From SIG350 sp964520895 (lineage in GTDB: Bacteria; Bacillota; Clostridia; TANB77; SIG350), in contig CAZFOR010000016.1 of NCBI GenBank assembly GCA_964520895.1, positions 1 to 21,665 on the forward strand: DNA of 21,665 nt, in the 5' to 3' direction. Position numbers and translations under genes: made by a program. Under the pieces are notes generated by a model, which had not been told where the DNA came from, made no database searches, and worked only from the letters and a program-made list of their open reading frames with translations. Shown here piece by piece: positions 1 to 5,285 of the stretch. Every line of letters begins with the position of its first letter. The first letter of the stretch is position 1.

Positions 1-11
1 TTTATGTCTTT

Positions 12-40
12 ATATTATTATATTTGTCTTTTTTTGTCAA
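12..40 (-). promoter_or_regulatory. Divergent promoter reading out of the left edge
   Basis: On the minus strand there is a perfect -35 TTGACA (35-40) and, after a 17-base spacer, a -10 TAATAT (12-17). It would drive a gene lying to the left of the window, back to back with ssrA. The hexamers are seen directly; activity is inferred, and AT-rich DNA gives chance -10 matches, although a perfect -35 at this spacing is less likely by chance. Confidence 0.5.
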
Positions 41-104
41 TATTTTTTTGTTATTCTATTACCTTTCAGTTGTTTTTATTTAATTTTAATAATTAATTTG
101 GTAA

Positions 105-133
105 TTGTTAACAAGTTGTAAAACATTTTACAA
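105..133. repeat. Two adjacent palindromes upstream of the ssrA promoter
   Basis: TTGTTAACAA (105-114) is a perfect 10-base palindrome. One base further on, TTGTAAAA (116-123) and TTTTACAA (126-133) form a perfect 8-base inverted repeat around CA. They lie about 15 bases upstream of the ssrA -35 box, with no T-tract, so they look more like protein-binding sites than a terminator. The rest of 1-189 holds no gene that I can see. An operator role is inference. Confidence 0.4.
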
Positions 134-147
134 TGTTTAATTTAATA

Positions 148-177
148 TTGTATTAATACGCCTAATTGTTGTATAAT
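148..177 (+). promoter_or_regulatory. ssrA promoter
   Basis: The -35 is TTGTAT (148-153), the spacer is 18 bases and the -10 is a perfect TATAAT (172-177). Transcription would begin near 184, leaving a few bases to be removed by RNase P before the mature tmRNA 5' end at 190. Confidence 0.7.
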
Positions 178-189
178 ATAAATGCACAT

Positions 190-541
190 GGGGATGTAAA
201 GGCTTCGACAGTAATTTTGAAATATAAATAGCGAGTAGTGGATTTCGCTTGGCCACTTTAAAAAGGCGAGAAAAAATATAAACGCAGATAACAACGAATT
301 TGCATTTGCTGCCTAGTAGCGCAGCACACCTTTATTAGATAAGTCACGGTCTTTTAGTAGGTGTCAATTAGTGACAAGGATTTTATCTGATTTTTCTAGG
401 ATAAATGGTAATTTAGAAAATACTATAAAATATACTTGTTTGTTAATATGTTTTATAGGAAAATAATTTAACAAACTGCACTCGGAGAAGTTTATATGAA
501 TAGGTTATTGGACACGAGTTCAATTCTCGTCATCTCCACCA
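190..541 (+). ncRNA. ssrA: tmRNA (transfer-messenger RNA)
   Basis: tmRNA rescues stalled ribosomes together with SmpB and tags the unfinished protein for degradation. The 5' end GGGGATG (190-196) pairs with CATCTCC (531-537) to form the 7-bp acceptor stem with one G-U pair; A538 is the discriminator and CCA (539-541) is encoded. The T arm is ACGAG/CTCGT (514-518 and 526-530) with loop TTCAATT. The tag reading frame starts at the resume codon GCA (284-286) and encodes ADNNEFAFAA, followed by two stops in a row, TAG TAG (314-319). Conserved tmRNA-type sequence such as GGCTTCGAC follows the 5' end. The gene has its own promoter and terminator; smpB is not adjacent on the visible side. Confidence 0.97.
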
Positions 542-542
542 A

Positions 543-582
543 GCTTAAAATTAAATTGACTTTAATTTTAGGCTATTTTTTT
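543..582 (+). terminator. ssrA intrinsic terminator
   Basis: A 13-bp stem (543-555 with 561-573, one G-U pair) around a 5-base loop is followed by a T-rich run to 582. It begins one base after the tmRNA CCA end, and the next gene's -35 box starts two bases after it. Confidence 0.85.
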
Positions 583-583
583 A

Positions 584-612
584 TTGATAATAATCTTGTA
601 TAATGATATAAT
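584..612 (+). promoter_or_regulatory. Promoter of the histidine phosphatase gene
   Basis: TTGATA (584-589), 17-base spacer, perfect TATAAT (607-612). The predicted start near 619 leaves a leader of about 28 bases carrying the AAGGAG site. An overlapping TATAAT at 599-604 has no -35 at a usable distance. Confidence 0.65.
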
Positions 613-646
613 TCTAATATAATAAATATTTAAAAGGAGTATAATC

Positions 647-1300
647 ATGAATAAAACAACTGTATATTTAATAAGACATTCAGTAAGATTTGATGATAAT
701 CTAATTGAAAGTTATAAAACTAGTCAAGATATTAAATTAAGGTATGAAAAGATAATTCTTAGTGTTGAAGGTGAAAAAAGAGCTGAAATATTAAGTAATG
801 AAAAAGAACTACAAAACATAGATGTAGTATATACTAGTAATATGGTTCGTACTTTACAAACTGCTAAATATTTATTAGATAAACAAAATTTAAAAGCCAA
901 TATTGATGAAAGATTTGGAGAAAGAATTTCAGGTAAGCCAAATGATGATATATATCCAAATTGGTTTGAGCTACAATATCAAGATATAAACTTTAAAACA
1001 GAAGGTGGCGAAAGTCAGCTAGATGTTAGAAAAAGATTTACATCTGCTTTTAATGAAATTGTAAATCAAAATAAAGGTAAAAGAATAGCCATATTTGCAC
1101 ATGGTCTTGCAATAACATTTTTTCTATTACAATGGTGTAAATTAGTTGATGTTAAGCTAGATCATACACTAACAATGTCATATAATGATAAAATAATTTT
1201 AGATAAAATAGTTAATGCTCCTGAAGTATTTAAAGTAACATTAGATGTAAATAATGAAATTGAAAATATCGAATTAATAGAATTTGATGATTTAAAATAA
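647..1300 (+). CDS. Histidine phosphatase family protein (phosphoglycerate mutase-like)
   Basis: The 217-residue protein is a histidine phosphatase (PF00300), a cytoplasmic enzyme class that transfers phosphate through a phospho-histidine. The N-terminal LIRH motif supplies the nucleophile H11 next to R10, and TSNMVRTLQTA supplies the second conserved Arg (R68). The second catalytic His is H152 in FAHG. A Glu near residues 88-92 (DERFGE) sits where the acid donor is expected. Length fits the small monomeric members. The start is set by AAGGAG eight bases upstream of the ATG. It is a single-gene unit with its own promoter and a terminator directly after the stop codon. The substrate cannot be told from the sequence: cobalamin phosphatase, sugar phosphatase or general phosphatase are all possible, and a true glycolytic mutase is less likely given the short, divergent sequence. 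Confidence 0.88.
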   Translation: MNKTTVYLIRHSVRFDDNLIESYKTSQDIKLRYEKIILSVEGEKRAEILSNEKELQNIDVVYTSNMVRTLQTAKYLLDKQNLKANIDERFGERISGKPNDDIYPNWFELQYQDINFKTEGGESQLDVRKRFTSAFNEIVNQNKGKRIAIFAHGLAITFFLLQWCKLVDVKLDHTLTMSYNDKIILDKIVNAPEVFKVTLDVNNEIENIELIEFDDLK

Positions 1301-1338
1301 AAAGATAGCTCAAATATTTTTATTTGAGCTATCTTTTT
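1301..1338. terminator. Bidirectional terminator between convergent genes
   Basis: A perfect 16-bp stem (1301-1316 with 1321-1336) with a TTTT loop starts immediately after the plus-strand stop codon. A T-run follows on the plus strand, and the A-run on its left gives a T-run for minus-strand transcripts. It probably serves both the phosphatase gene and the opposing CmpB-like gene. Confidence 0.85.
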
Positions 1339-1391
1339 ATTTTAAACTTCTTTTGCTACTTTTTGCATCGTTTTATTATATAAAAATGCTA

Positions 1392-2177
1392 CTAACCTTT
1401 TATTTTGTCCATATGTTTACTTTTCTTTAATTTAATACTATCTTCAATTGATTGTCTCATATCTTTAAATTGCTCATTAAATTTTGATGATTTCAAACCT
1501 CTAAATGAAAGTATTAATCTTCTTTCGTAATATCTTCTTTCAGCAATCAAATCTTTTATTTGTCTTTCTAATATCTCTGCCACCATTGGTACTAAATCTT
1601 TACTTGTTATTTCAGATAGTTTCATATCTAATTCTTCTTTTAATTGATGTAATTTTAATAATCTTTGTTTTAAATTTATCAATTCCATTACAGTCTTAAT
1701 ACAATCTACTGTAAATAATACTAATACCACTGTTGAAATTATAGGGACAATATCTACTGGTATTTTGGTAATAAGATCAATTACAAATGGATGTATTAAA
1801 TACATTGTTATAATTGATAATATACCAAACAAAAATGAATTTAGTAAACATACCCTACCATTTATATTAAGCTTATGATTAGAATAATCCCACCATCTTG
1901 TATTAAATAATTTTTCCATTACATAACTTGTTATATACTCTAATACACTTGCAAGTACCATACCTAGTATAAATACTAGACCTATATTATGTCTTACAGG
2001 TATTAAAAAATATGCTACAATTAATGCACCAAATCCATATATTGGACAATATGGTCCATCTAAGAATCCTCTATTTGTAAACTTTTTAGATGGTATATAA
2101 CAATATACTACTTCACATATCCAACCTAATATACTATATATTATAAAATACAAAAACACATAATAAAATATATCCAT
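1392..2177 (-). CDS. CmpB-like membrane protein (PF06541, putative ABC transporter permease)
   Basis: The 261-residue membrane protein matches the family annotated as putative ABC transporter permease, type CmpB, common in Clostridia and of unproven function. It opens with a transmembrane segment ending in GWICE, then carries the conserved stretches RGFLDGPYCPIYG, WWDYS and NGRVCL. About five hydrophobic segments occupy the first 165 residues, and the last 90 residues are charged and probably form a cytoplasmic coiled coil. An in-frame ATG at 2201 would overlap the upstream gene, but GGAG lies just before the ATG at 2177, so I place the start there. It lies 11 bases downstream of the HD-domain gene, and its RBS overlaps that gene's stop, so the two are co-transcribed and probably translationally coupled. 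No ATPase partner is next to it, which argues against a classical ABC permease role. Confidence 0.82.
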   Translation of the reverse strand: MDIFYYVFLYFIIYSILGWICEVVYCYIPSKKFTNRGFLDGPYCPIYGFGALIVAYFLIPVRHNIGLVFILGMVLASVLEYITSYVMEKLFNTRWWDYSNHKLNINGRVCLLNSFLFGILSIITMYLIHPFVIDLITKIPVDIVPIISTVVLVLFTVDCIKTVMELINLKQRLLKLHQLKEELDMKLSEITSKDLVPMVAEILERQIKDLIAERRYYERRLILSFRGLKSSKFNEQFKDMRQSIEDSIKLKKSKHMDKIKG

Positions 2178-2188
2178 TTCTTCTCCTA

Positions 2189-2836
2189 TCAAATAATCCA
2201 TTCTTTAGCATTTAAAGTAATCTTTCCATTTCTATTTATATATTTAGCAAATTTATCAACTGCTTTAAATATCTTTTCCACAAAATAATACTGTTCCATA
2301 TCTTGTTTATCAAATTCATCTGTCACTTTAAAATCAACATTAAAGTTATAGTTATCTATATCTATATCAACTTTTTCAATATATTGTAATTGCTTAAAAT
2401 GTTCAATATCTAATCCGAATGGAGTCATCCTGTTTTTATCAAAGTCTAATTTATCTGCAATAACTAAAGACGCACCAATAATATTTTTAATATTATTTCC
2501 ATTACTATGATCAATTATTGCATCTAATATAATCTCTTTATATTCTTCTGATAAATCTTTATCTTTTAAATATTCTTTTGCCATACTATATCCATTAATT
2601 GCATGATCTTTTTTCCCTTGAACACAACCAATATCATGTAATAATGCTGCTATTTTACCACACTGGATAATTTCTTCATTATATCCTAACTTAGTTAATA
2701 TATACTCTACTACATTTACTACTTTATTTATATGTTTCATTCCATGTATTGCCCATTGCTGTAATTCATTTATATCTATTTGTTTATATATATCAATTAT
2801 ATATTTATCATTTTTTATTTCTTCAAATGTAATCAT
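2189..2836 (-). CDS. HD-domain phosphohydrolase
   Basis: The 215-residue soluble protein is an HD-superfamily metal-dependent phosphohydrolase. The metal-binding series is visible in order: H35 in HGMKH, the HD pair H67-D68 in LLHDIG, H78 in DHAING and H110 in IIDHSNG. The segment GASLVIADKLDFDKNR further on supplies the usual conserved Asp. The C-terminal third is probably a substrate-binding or dimer region. The ATG is preceded by GGGAGG at good spacing. It is the first gene of a two-gene operon, with its promoter just upstream and the CmpB-like gene 11 bases downstream. Members hydrolyse nucleotides, cyclic dinucleotides or RNA ends; nothing here fixes the substrate. It lacks the longer GYP form of c-di-GMP hydrolases. 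Confidence 0.85.
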   Translation of the reverse strand: MITFEEIKNDKYIIDIYKQIDINELQQWAIHGMKHINKVVNVVEYILTKLGYNEEIIQCGKIAALLHDIGCVQGKKDHAINGYSMAKEYLKDKDLSEEYKEIILDAIIDHSNGNNIKNIIGASLVIADKLDFDKNRMTPFGLDIEHFKQLQYIEKVDIDIDNYNFNVDFKVTDEFDKQDMEQYYFVEKIFKAVDKFAKYINRNGKITLNAKEWII

Positions 2837-2883
2837 CTTATCCTCCCTAATACTGTTTCTTCAATAATATTTTATATATATAT

Positions 2884-2912
2884 ATATTATATGTTTAGTA
2901 ACAAAATGTCAA
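2884..2912 (-). promoter_or_regulatory. Promoter of the HD-CmpB operon
   Basis: On the minus strand a perfect TTGACA (2907-2912) is followed by TATAAT (2886-2891, spacer 15) that overlaps TAATAT (2884-2889, spacer 17). It precedes the HD gene by about 50 bases. Confidence 0.65.
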
Positions 2913-2971
2913 CTATAAGTTTATAATATTCATTAAAGATATATTATATATACTAAATGTTATGTTGGTTA

Positions 2972-3000
2972 TTTACAATTATTGGGTTTTTATGCATAAT
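2972..3000 (+). promoter_or_regulatory. Promoter of the small exported protein gene
   Basis: TTTACA (2972-2977), 17-base spacer, CATAAT (2995-3000). Each hexamer has five of six consensus bases. Transcription would start near 3007, immediately before the inverted repeat at 3013-3024. Confidence 0.55.
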
Positions 3001-3012
3001 ACTAATATATAT

Positions 3013-3024
3013 TGTCGAACGACA
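3013..3024 (+). promoter_or_regulatory. Spo0A-box-like site and inverted repeat in the 5' leader
   Basis: TGTCGAACGACA is an inverted repeat (TGTCG, AA, CGACA). Its first seven bases, TGTCGAA (3013-3019), match the 0A box TGNCGAA recognised by Spo0A, and the preceding T extends this to TTGTCGAA. It lies just after the predicted transcription start and about 10 bases before the AAGGAGG site, a position suited to repression. The match is seen; binding by Spo0A, or by a dimeric repressor using the inverted repeat, is inference. Confidence 0.4.
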
Positions 3025-3051
3025 TATTAATATTTTAAGGAGGATTTATTT

Positions 3052-3450
3052 ATGAAGGAAAAAATTAGATTTTTTATATTAGGTTTTGTTGTATGTTTAG
3101 CCTTTGGTGGTCTTGTATATGGTTCATCACAAGTTGCAGATGTGTACTTTTCTGAATATCCAATTAAGATAAACGGTAATTCTTATACTGCAGAAATGCC
3201 TGTATTAAATTATCAAGATAGAACTTACCTTGTATTAAGAGAATTTGGTACAGCAACTAATAATGAAATAGATTTTGTTGATGAAACAATTATTATTAAT
3301 AATACTACTACTGAACAATCTGTTTATATTACTCGAACTGGTTCAAAATATCATTATAGTAATTTTTGTAATGGAGGTACATATATCAAAACTAGTCTAG
3401 AAGACGCTTTAAAACTAAAATTAGAACCATGTAATAAATGTGCAAAATAA
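3052..3450 (+). CDS. Small exported protein: stalk-like domain plus Cys/His (Ada-like) C-terminus
   Basis: The 132-residue protein begins with a signal peptide or membrane anchor (residues 1-24, KEKIR then a hydrophobic core to VYG). Residues about 30-85 (YPIKINGNSY, PVLNYQDRTYLVLREFG) resemble the copper amine oxidase N-terminal-like 'stalk' domain common on clostridial surface proteins. The tail reads SKYHYSNFC, then LEDALKLKLEPCNKC. This pattern is known from nuclease- and ComEC-type proteins as a small metal-binding module, with H101, C106, C127 and C130 as likely Zn ligands. The ATG follows AAGGAGG. It is a single-gene unit with its own promoter, a possible Spo0A site in the leader and a terminator shared with tRNA-Trp. 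A surface or envelope role is likely, but the function is unknown. Confidence 0.72.
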   Translation: MKEKIRFFILGFVVCLAFGGLVYGSSQVADVYFSEYPIKINGNSYTAEMPVLNYQDRTYLVLREFGTATNNEIDFVDETIIINNTTTEQSVYITRTGSKYHYSNFCNGGTYIKTSLEDALKLKLEPCNKCAK

Positions 3451-3473
3451 TATATAATAAACTTATACATAAT

Positions 3474-3505
3474 AAAAAGGAATGATTAAAAATCATTCCT
3501 TTTTT
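3474..3505. terminator. Bidirectional terminator between the exported protein gene and tRNA-Trp
   Basis: The stem AAAAAGGAATGATT (3474-3487) pairs with AATCATTCCTTTTT (3491-3504) around a three-base loop. T-runs follow on both strands, so it can end both the plus-strand gene and the minus-strand tRNA transcript. Its right end touches the encoded CCA of the tRNA. Confidence 0.8.
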
Positions 3506-3578
3506 GGCAGGGGCACTAGGAATCGAACCTAGCTCCGCGGTTTTGGAGACCGATATTCTACCAATGAACTATGCCCCT
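3505..3578 (-). tRNA. tRNA-Trp (anticodon CCA)
   Basis: Read on the minus strand, the acceptor stem is AGGGGCA/TGCCCCT, followed by discriminator G and an encoded CCA ending at 3505. The D arm is GTTC/GAAT. The anticodon loop CTCCAAA puts U33 before CCA, so it reads UGG only. The T arm is CTAGG/CCTAG with loop TTCGATT. The body closely resembles the Bacillus subtilis tRNA-Trp. In the anticodon stem the 27-43 pair appears to be a T-C mismatch. It is an isolated gene with its own promoter. Confidence 0.95.
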
Positions 3579-3592
3579 ATTTGTACTTTAAT

Positions 3593-3621
3593 ATAATAAC
3601 ATTATTTTTTATAAAAAGCAA
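3593..3621 (-). promoter_or_regulatory. tRNA-Trp promoter
   Basis: On the minus strand TTGCTT (3616-3621), a 17-base spacer and TATTAT (3593-3598) lie 14 bases before the tRNA 5' end, leaving a leader of about 8 bases for RNase P removal. It is divergent from the DUF4364 promoter. Confidence 0.55.
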
Positions 3622-3641
3622 TAGTAAAATGTAAAAATATA

Positions 3642-3650
3642 TGATATAAT
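3642..3650 (+). promoter_or_regulatory. Extended -10 promoter of the DUF4364 gene
   Basis: TGATATAAT (3642-3650) is an extended -10 element (TG, one base, perfect TATAAT). No good -35 is seen at 17 bases, which an extended -10 can tolerate. The predicted start near 3657 falls on the GGTGA that serves as ribosome binding site. Confidence 0.55.
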
Positions 3651-3672
3651 TTATGCGGTGATAAAATTGAAA

Positions 3673-4206
3673 ATGACTGAGACTGATACATATCCAGAAA
3701 ACAAGTTATTAATTTTATATATATTAAATAAAGTAAATAGTCCTATAACAAATAGTGTACTTACAAAAATTTATTTTACAATAAATGAGTTAAATTATTT
3801 TTACTTTCAACAATATTTAGCAGACCTTATTAAAAAAGATTTTGTAAATACATTTGAAGAAAACAATACTAATTTTTATATGATAACAGAAAAAGGATTA
3901 AATACTTTAAATGAACTAATGTACCTAATACCTAGTGTACTGTTAGTTACAGCTGATAAAGCTTTAGAAAGTATAACAAAAGGTTTAAAATATGAATTAT
4001 CAATTACATCTGATTTTATAATTTTAGATATTGATAAAATCAATGTTAAGTGCAACATTTCAGAGGGTAATTCATTACTATTCTCATTAGAGATATTTGC
4101 AGGAACAATGGAACAAGCTAGAAAAATAGCGGATAATTGGAAACAAAATGCTCTTAAACATTATCCTCAAATAATTCAATTATTAACAAATGAAAATCAA
4201 GAATAA
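3673..4206 (+). CDS. DUF4364 family protein
   Basis: The 177-residue soluble protein matches DUF4364 (PF14277), a clostridial family of unknown function with a winged-helix-like N-terminus. Recognisable features are the opening ENKLLILYILNKV, the helical stretch with YFQQYLADLIKKDF, ITEKGLNTL, and a C-terminal beta-rich part. I chose the ATG at 3673. GTG at 3658 and TTG at 3667 are in frame upstream, but the promoter's predicted start near 3657 would make the GTG leaderless. GGTGAT (3657-3662) can act as RBS for the TTG or the ATG. It is a single-gene unit, divergent from tRNA-Trp, and its last codons form the left arm of the terminator. A transcription regulator role is plausible from the fold only. 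Confidence 0.8.
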   Translation: MTETDTYPENKLLILYILNKVNSPITNSVLTKIYFTINELNYFYFQQYLADLIKKDFVNTFEENNTNFYMITEKGLNTLNELMYLIPSVLLVTADKALESITKGLKYELSITSDFIILDIDKINVKCNISEGNSLLFSLEIFAGTMEQARKIADNWKQNALKHYPQIIQLLTNENQE

Positions 4207-4237
4207 CAAATGTGTTAATTGCTATTCTTGATTTTTT
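4193..4237. terminator. Terminator between the DUF4364 gene and the PrsA-like gene
   Basis: A 13-bp stem (4193-4205 with 4223-4235) with a 17-base loop is followed by TTTTTT on the plus strand. The left arm lies within the last codons of the DUF4364 gene. On the minus strand the stem is followed by TTTTCATTT, so it may also end the mfd-prsA transcript, more weakly. Confidence 0.7.
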
Positions 4238-4248
4238 ATTACTATTTT

Positions 4249-5271
4249 TTATACTATCTTAATATTATTTACAACAGAATTATTTATGTCAATATCAGAT
4301 AATCTATACCATTTATCATATTCTTTTTCAAACATTTCTTCTTTTTTAGTACTTAACATTATTTCTTTTACATCATCAAGATATGTATCATCTTCTTTAG
4401 TTACAATTTGTTCTAATTTAATAATTTCATATCCATTAGGTGTTTCAAAAACCTCGCTGTATTTACCTAGTTCCATTTTTTTAGCAACTTCTTCTATTTT
4501 TTTATTATCAGATGTACCTTCTAAAAATACATATGGGTCACCTGGTTTATATGAAGAAATTGTATCTGAGTATTGTGAAGCAAGCTGTTCAAATTTTTCT
4601 CCGCTTTGTAGCAAGGTAAGAACACTTTGAGCTTTTTCATATATCTTTTTTACTTCTTCTTCTGTATAAGTTTGAGCTAATGTTGTTTTATCTGTTGTTA
4701 AAAATATCATTCTTTTAATTACATATATACTACCATTATTATTATTTTCAATATATTCATTTGCTTCTTTATTAGATATGATTACATTTTCCATAAAATA
4801 ATCTGATAATGTTGTATATTTTTCTTCAGATTTTAAATATTCAATGTATTGCTCCTCAGTTATGCCTATTTTATTAATTAGTTTTCTTACACTTTCTGTA
4901 CTTACAGATTCCGTGATTTCTTCTTCATCTATTTCTAATTCAAATTCATTAAATTTTTGATCACAAATCTTATTTCTAATTAATGTTTCTAATGTTTGTT
5001 CTTTTAAATACTGTTCTGCATTTATACCATATAATTCTGATGTCCATATAGTATTAACTTTGCCTTTTCCATTTTTTTCTATATATTCTTCTTCAATTTT
5101 GTTTTTTAATATTTTTGCATATGTTGTATACTCATTTAACAATACCTTTGTATCATCAATTGTTAATATATATTGATTATTATTTTTATCAAAATTATAC
5201 AATATGGTAGTAGTAACTATCATACATAAGAAAAATATTATAACTAGTACTATCTTTTGTATTTTGCTCAT
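4249..5271 (-). CDS. Membrane-anchored SurA/PrsA-like foldase lacking parvulin histidines
   Basis: The 340-residue protein begins with one membrane segment (KIVLVIIFFLCMIVTTTIL) without a clear lipobox, so it is probably anchored with its body outside the cell. A SurA-type helical region (about residues 40-165) includes YLKEQTLETLIRNKIC. A parvulin-like domain follows at about 183-290, recognisable from LLQSGEKFEQLASQYS and VFETPNGYEIIKLEQ. The family's two conserved histidines are replaced: IKRMIFL stands where xHIL is usual, and GYEIIK where GYHIIK is usual. Isomerase activity is therefore doubtful and a holdase role more likely. An in-frame ATG at 5292 overlaps mfd, but AAAGGAG lies right before the ATG at 5271, so I use that one. 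It starts 14 bases after the mfd stop and is co-transcribed with it. Confidence 0.8.
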   Translation of the reverse strand: MSKIQKIVLVIIFFLCMIVTTTILYNFDKNNNQYILTIDDTKVLLNEYTTYAKILKNKIEEEYIEKNGKGKVNTIWTSELYGINAEQYLKEQTLETLIRNKICDQKFNEFELEIDEEEITESVSTESVRKLINKIGITEEQYIEYLKSEEKYTTLSDYFMENVIISNKEANEYIENNNNGSIYVIKRMIFLTTDKTTLAQTYTEEEVKKIYEKAQSVLTLLQSGEKFEQLASQYSDTISSYKPGDPYVFLEGTSDNKKIEEVAKKMELGKYSEVFETPNGYEIIKLEQIVTKEDDTYLDDVKEIMLSTKKEEMFEKEYDKWYRLSDIDINNSVVNNIKIV

Positions 5272-5285
5272 TCTTTTCTCCTTTT

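Noticed and set aside
105..114. Rex operator upstream of ssrA
   Set aside because: The Rex site needs TTGTTAA, four bases, TTAACAA; here the two half-sites overlap with no spacer, so I only list it as a palindrome.
2178..2201. Upstream ATG of the CmpB-like gene at 2201
   Set aside because: It lies inside the HD gene, and the only good Shine-Dalgarno (GGAG) sits directly before the ATG at 2177.
3530..3560. Possible tRNA-Gly reading (anticodon TCC) of the minus-strand tRNA
   Set aside because: That would put C at position 33. With U33 in place the anticodon is CCA, and the body resembles bacterial tRNA-Trp.
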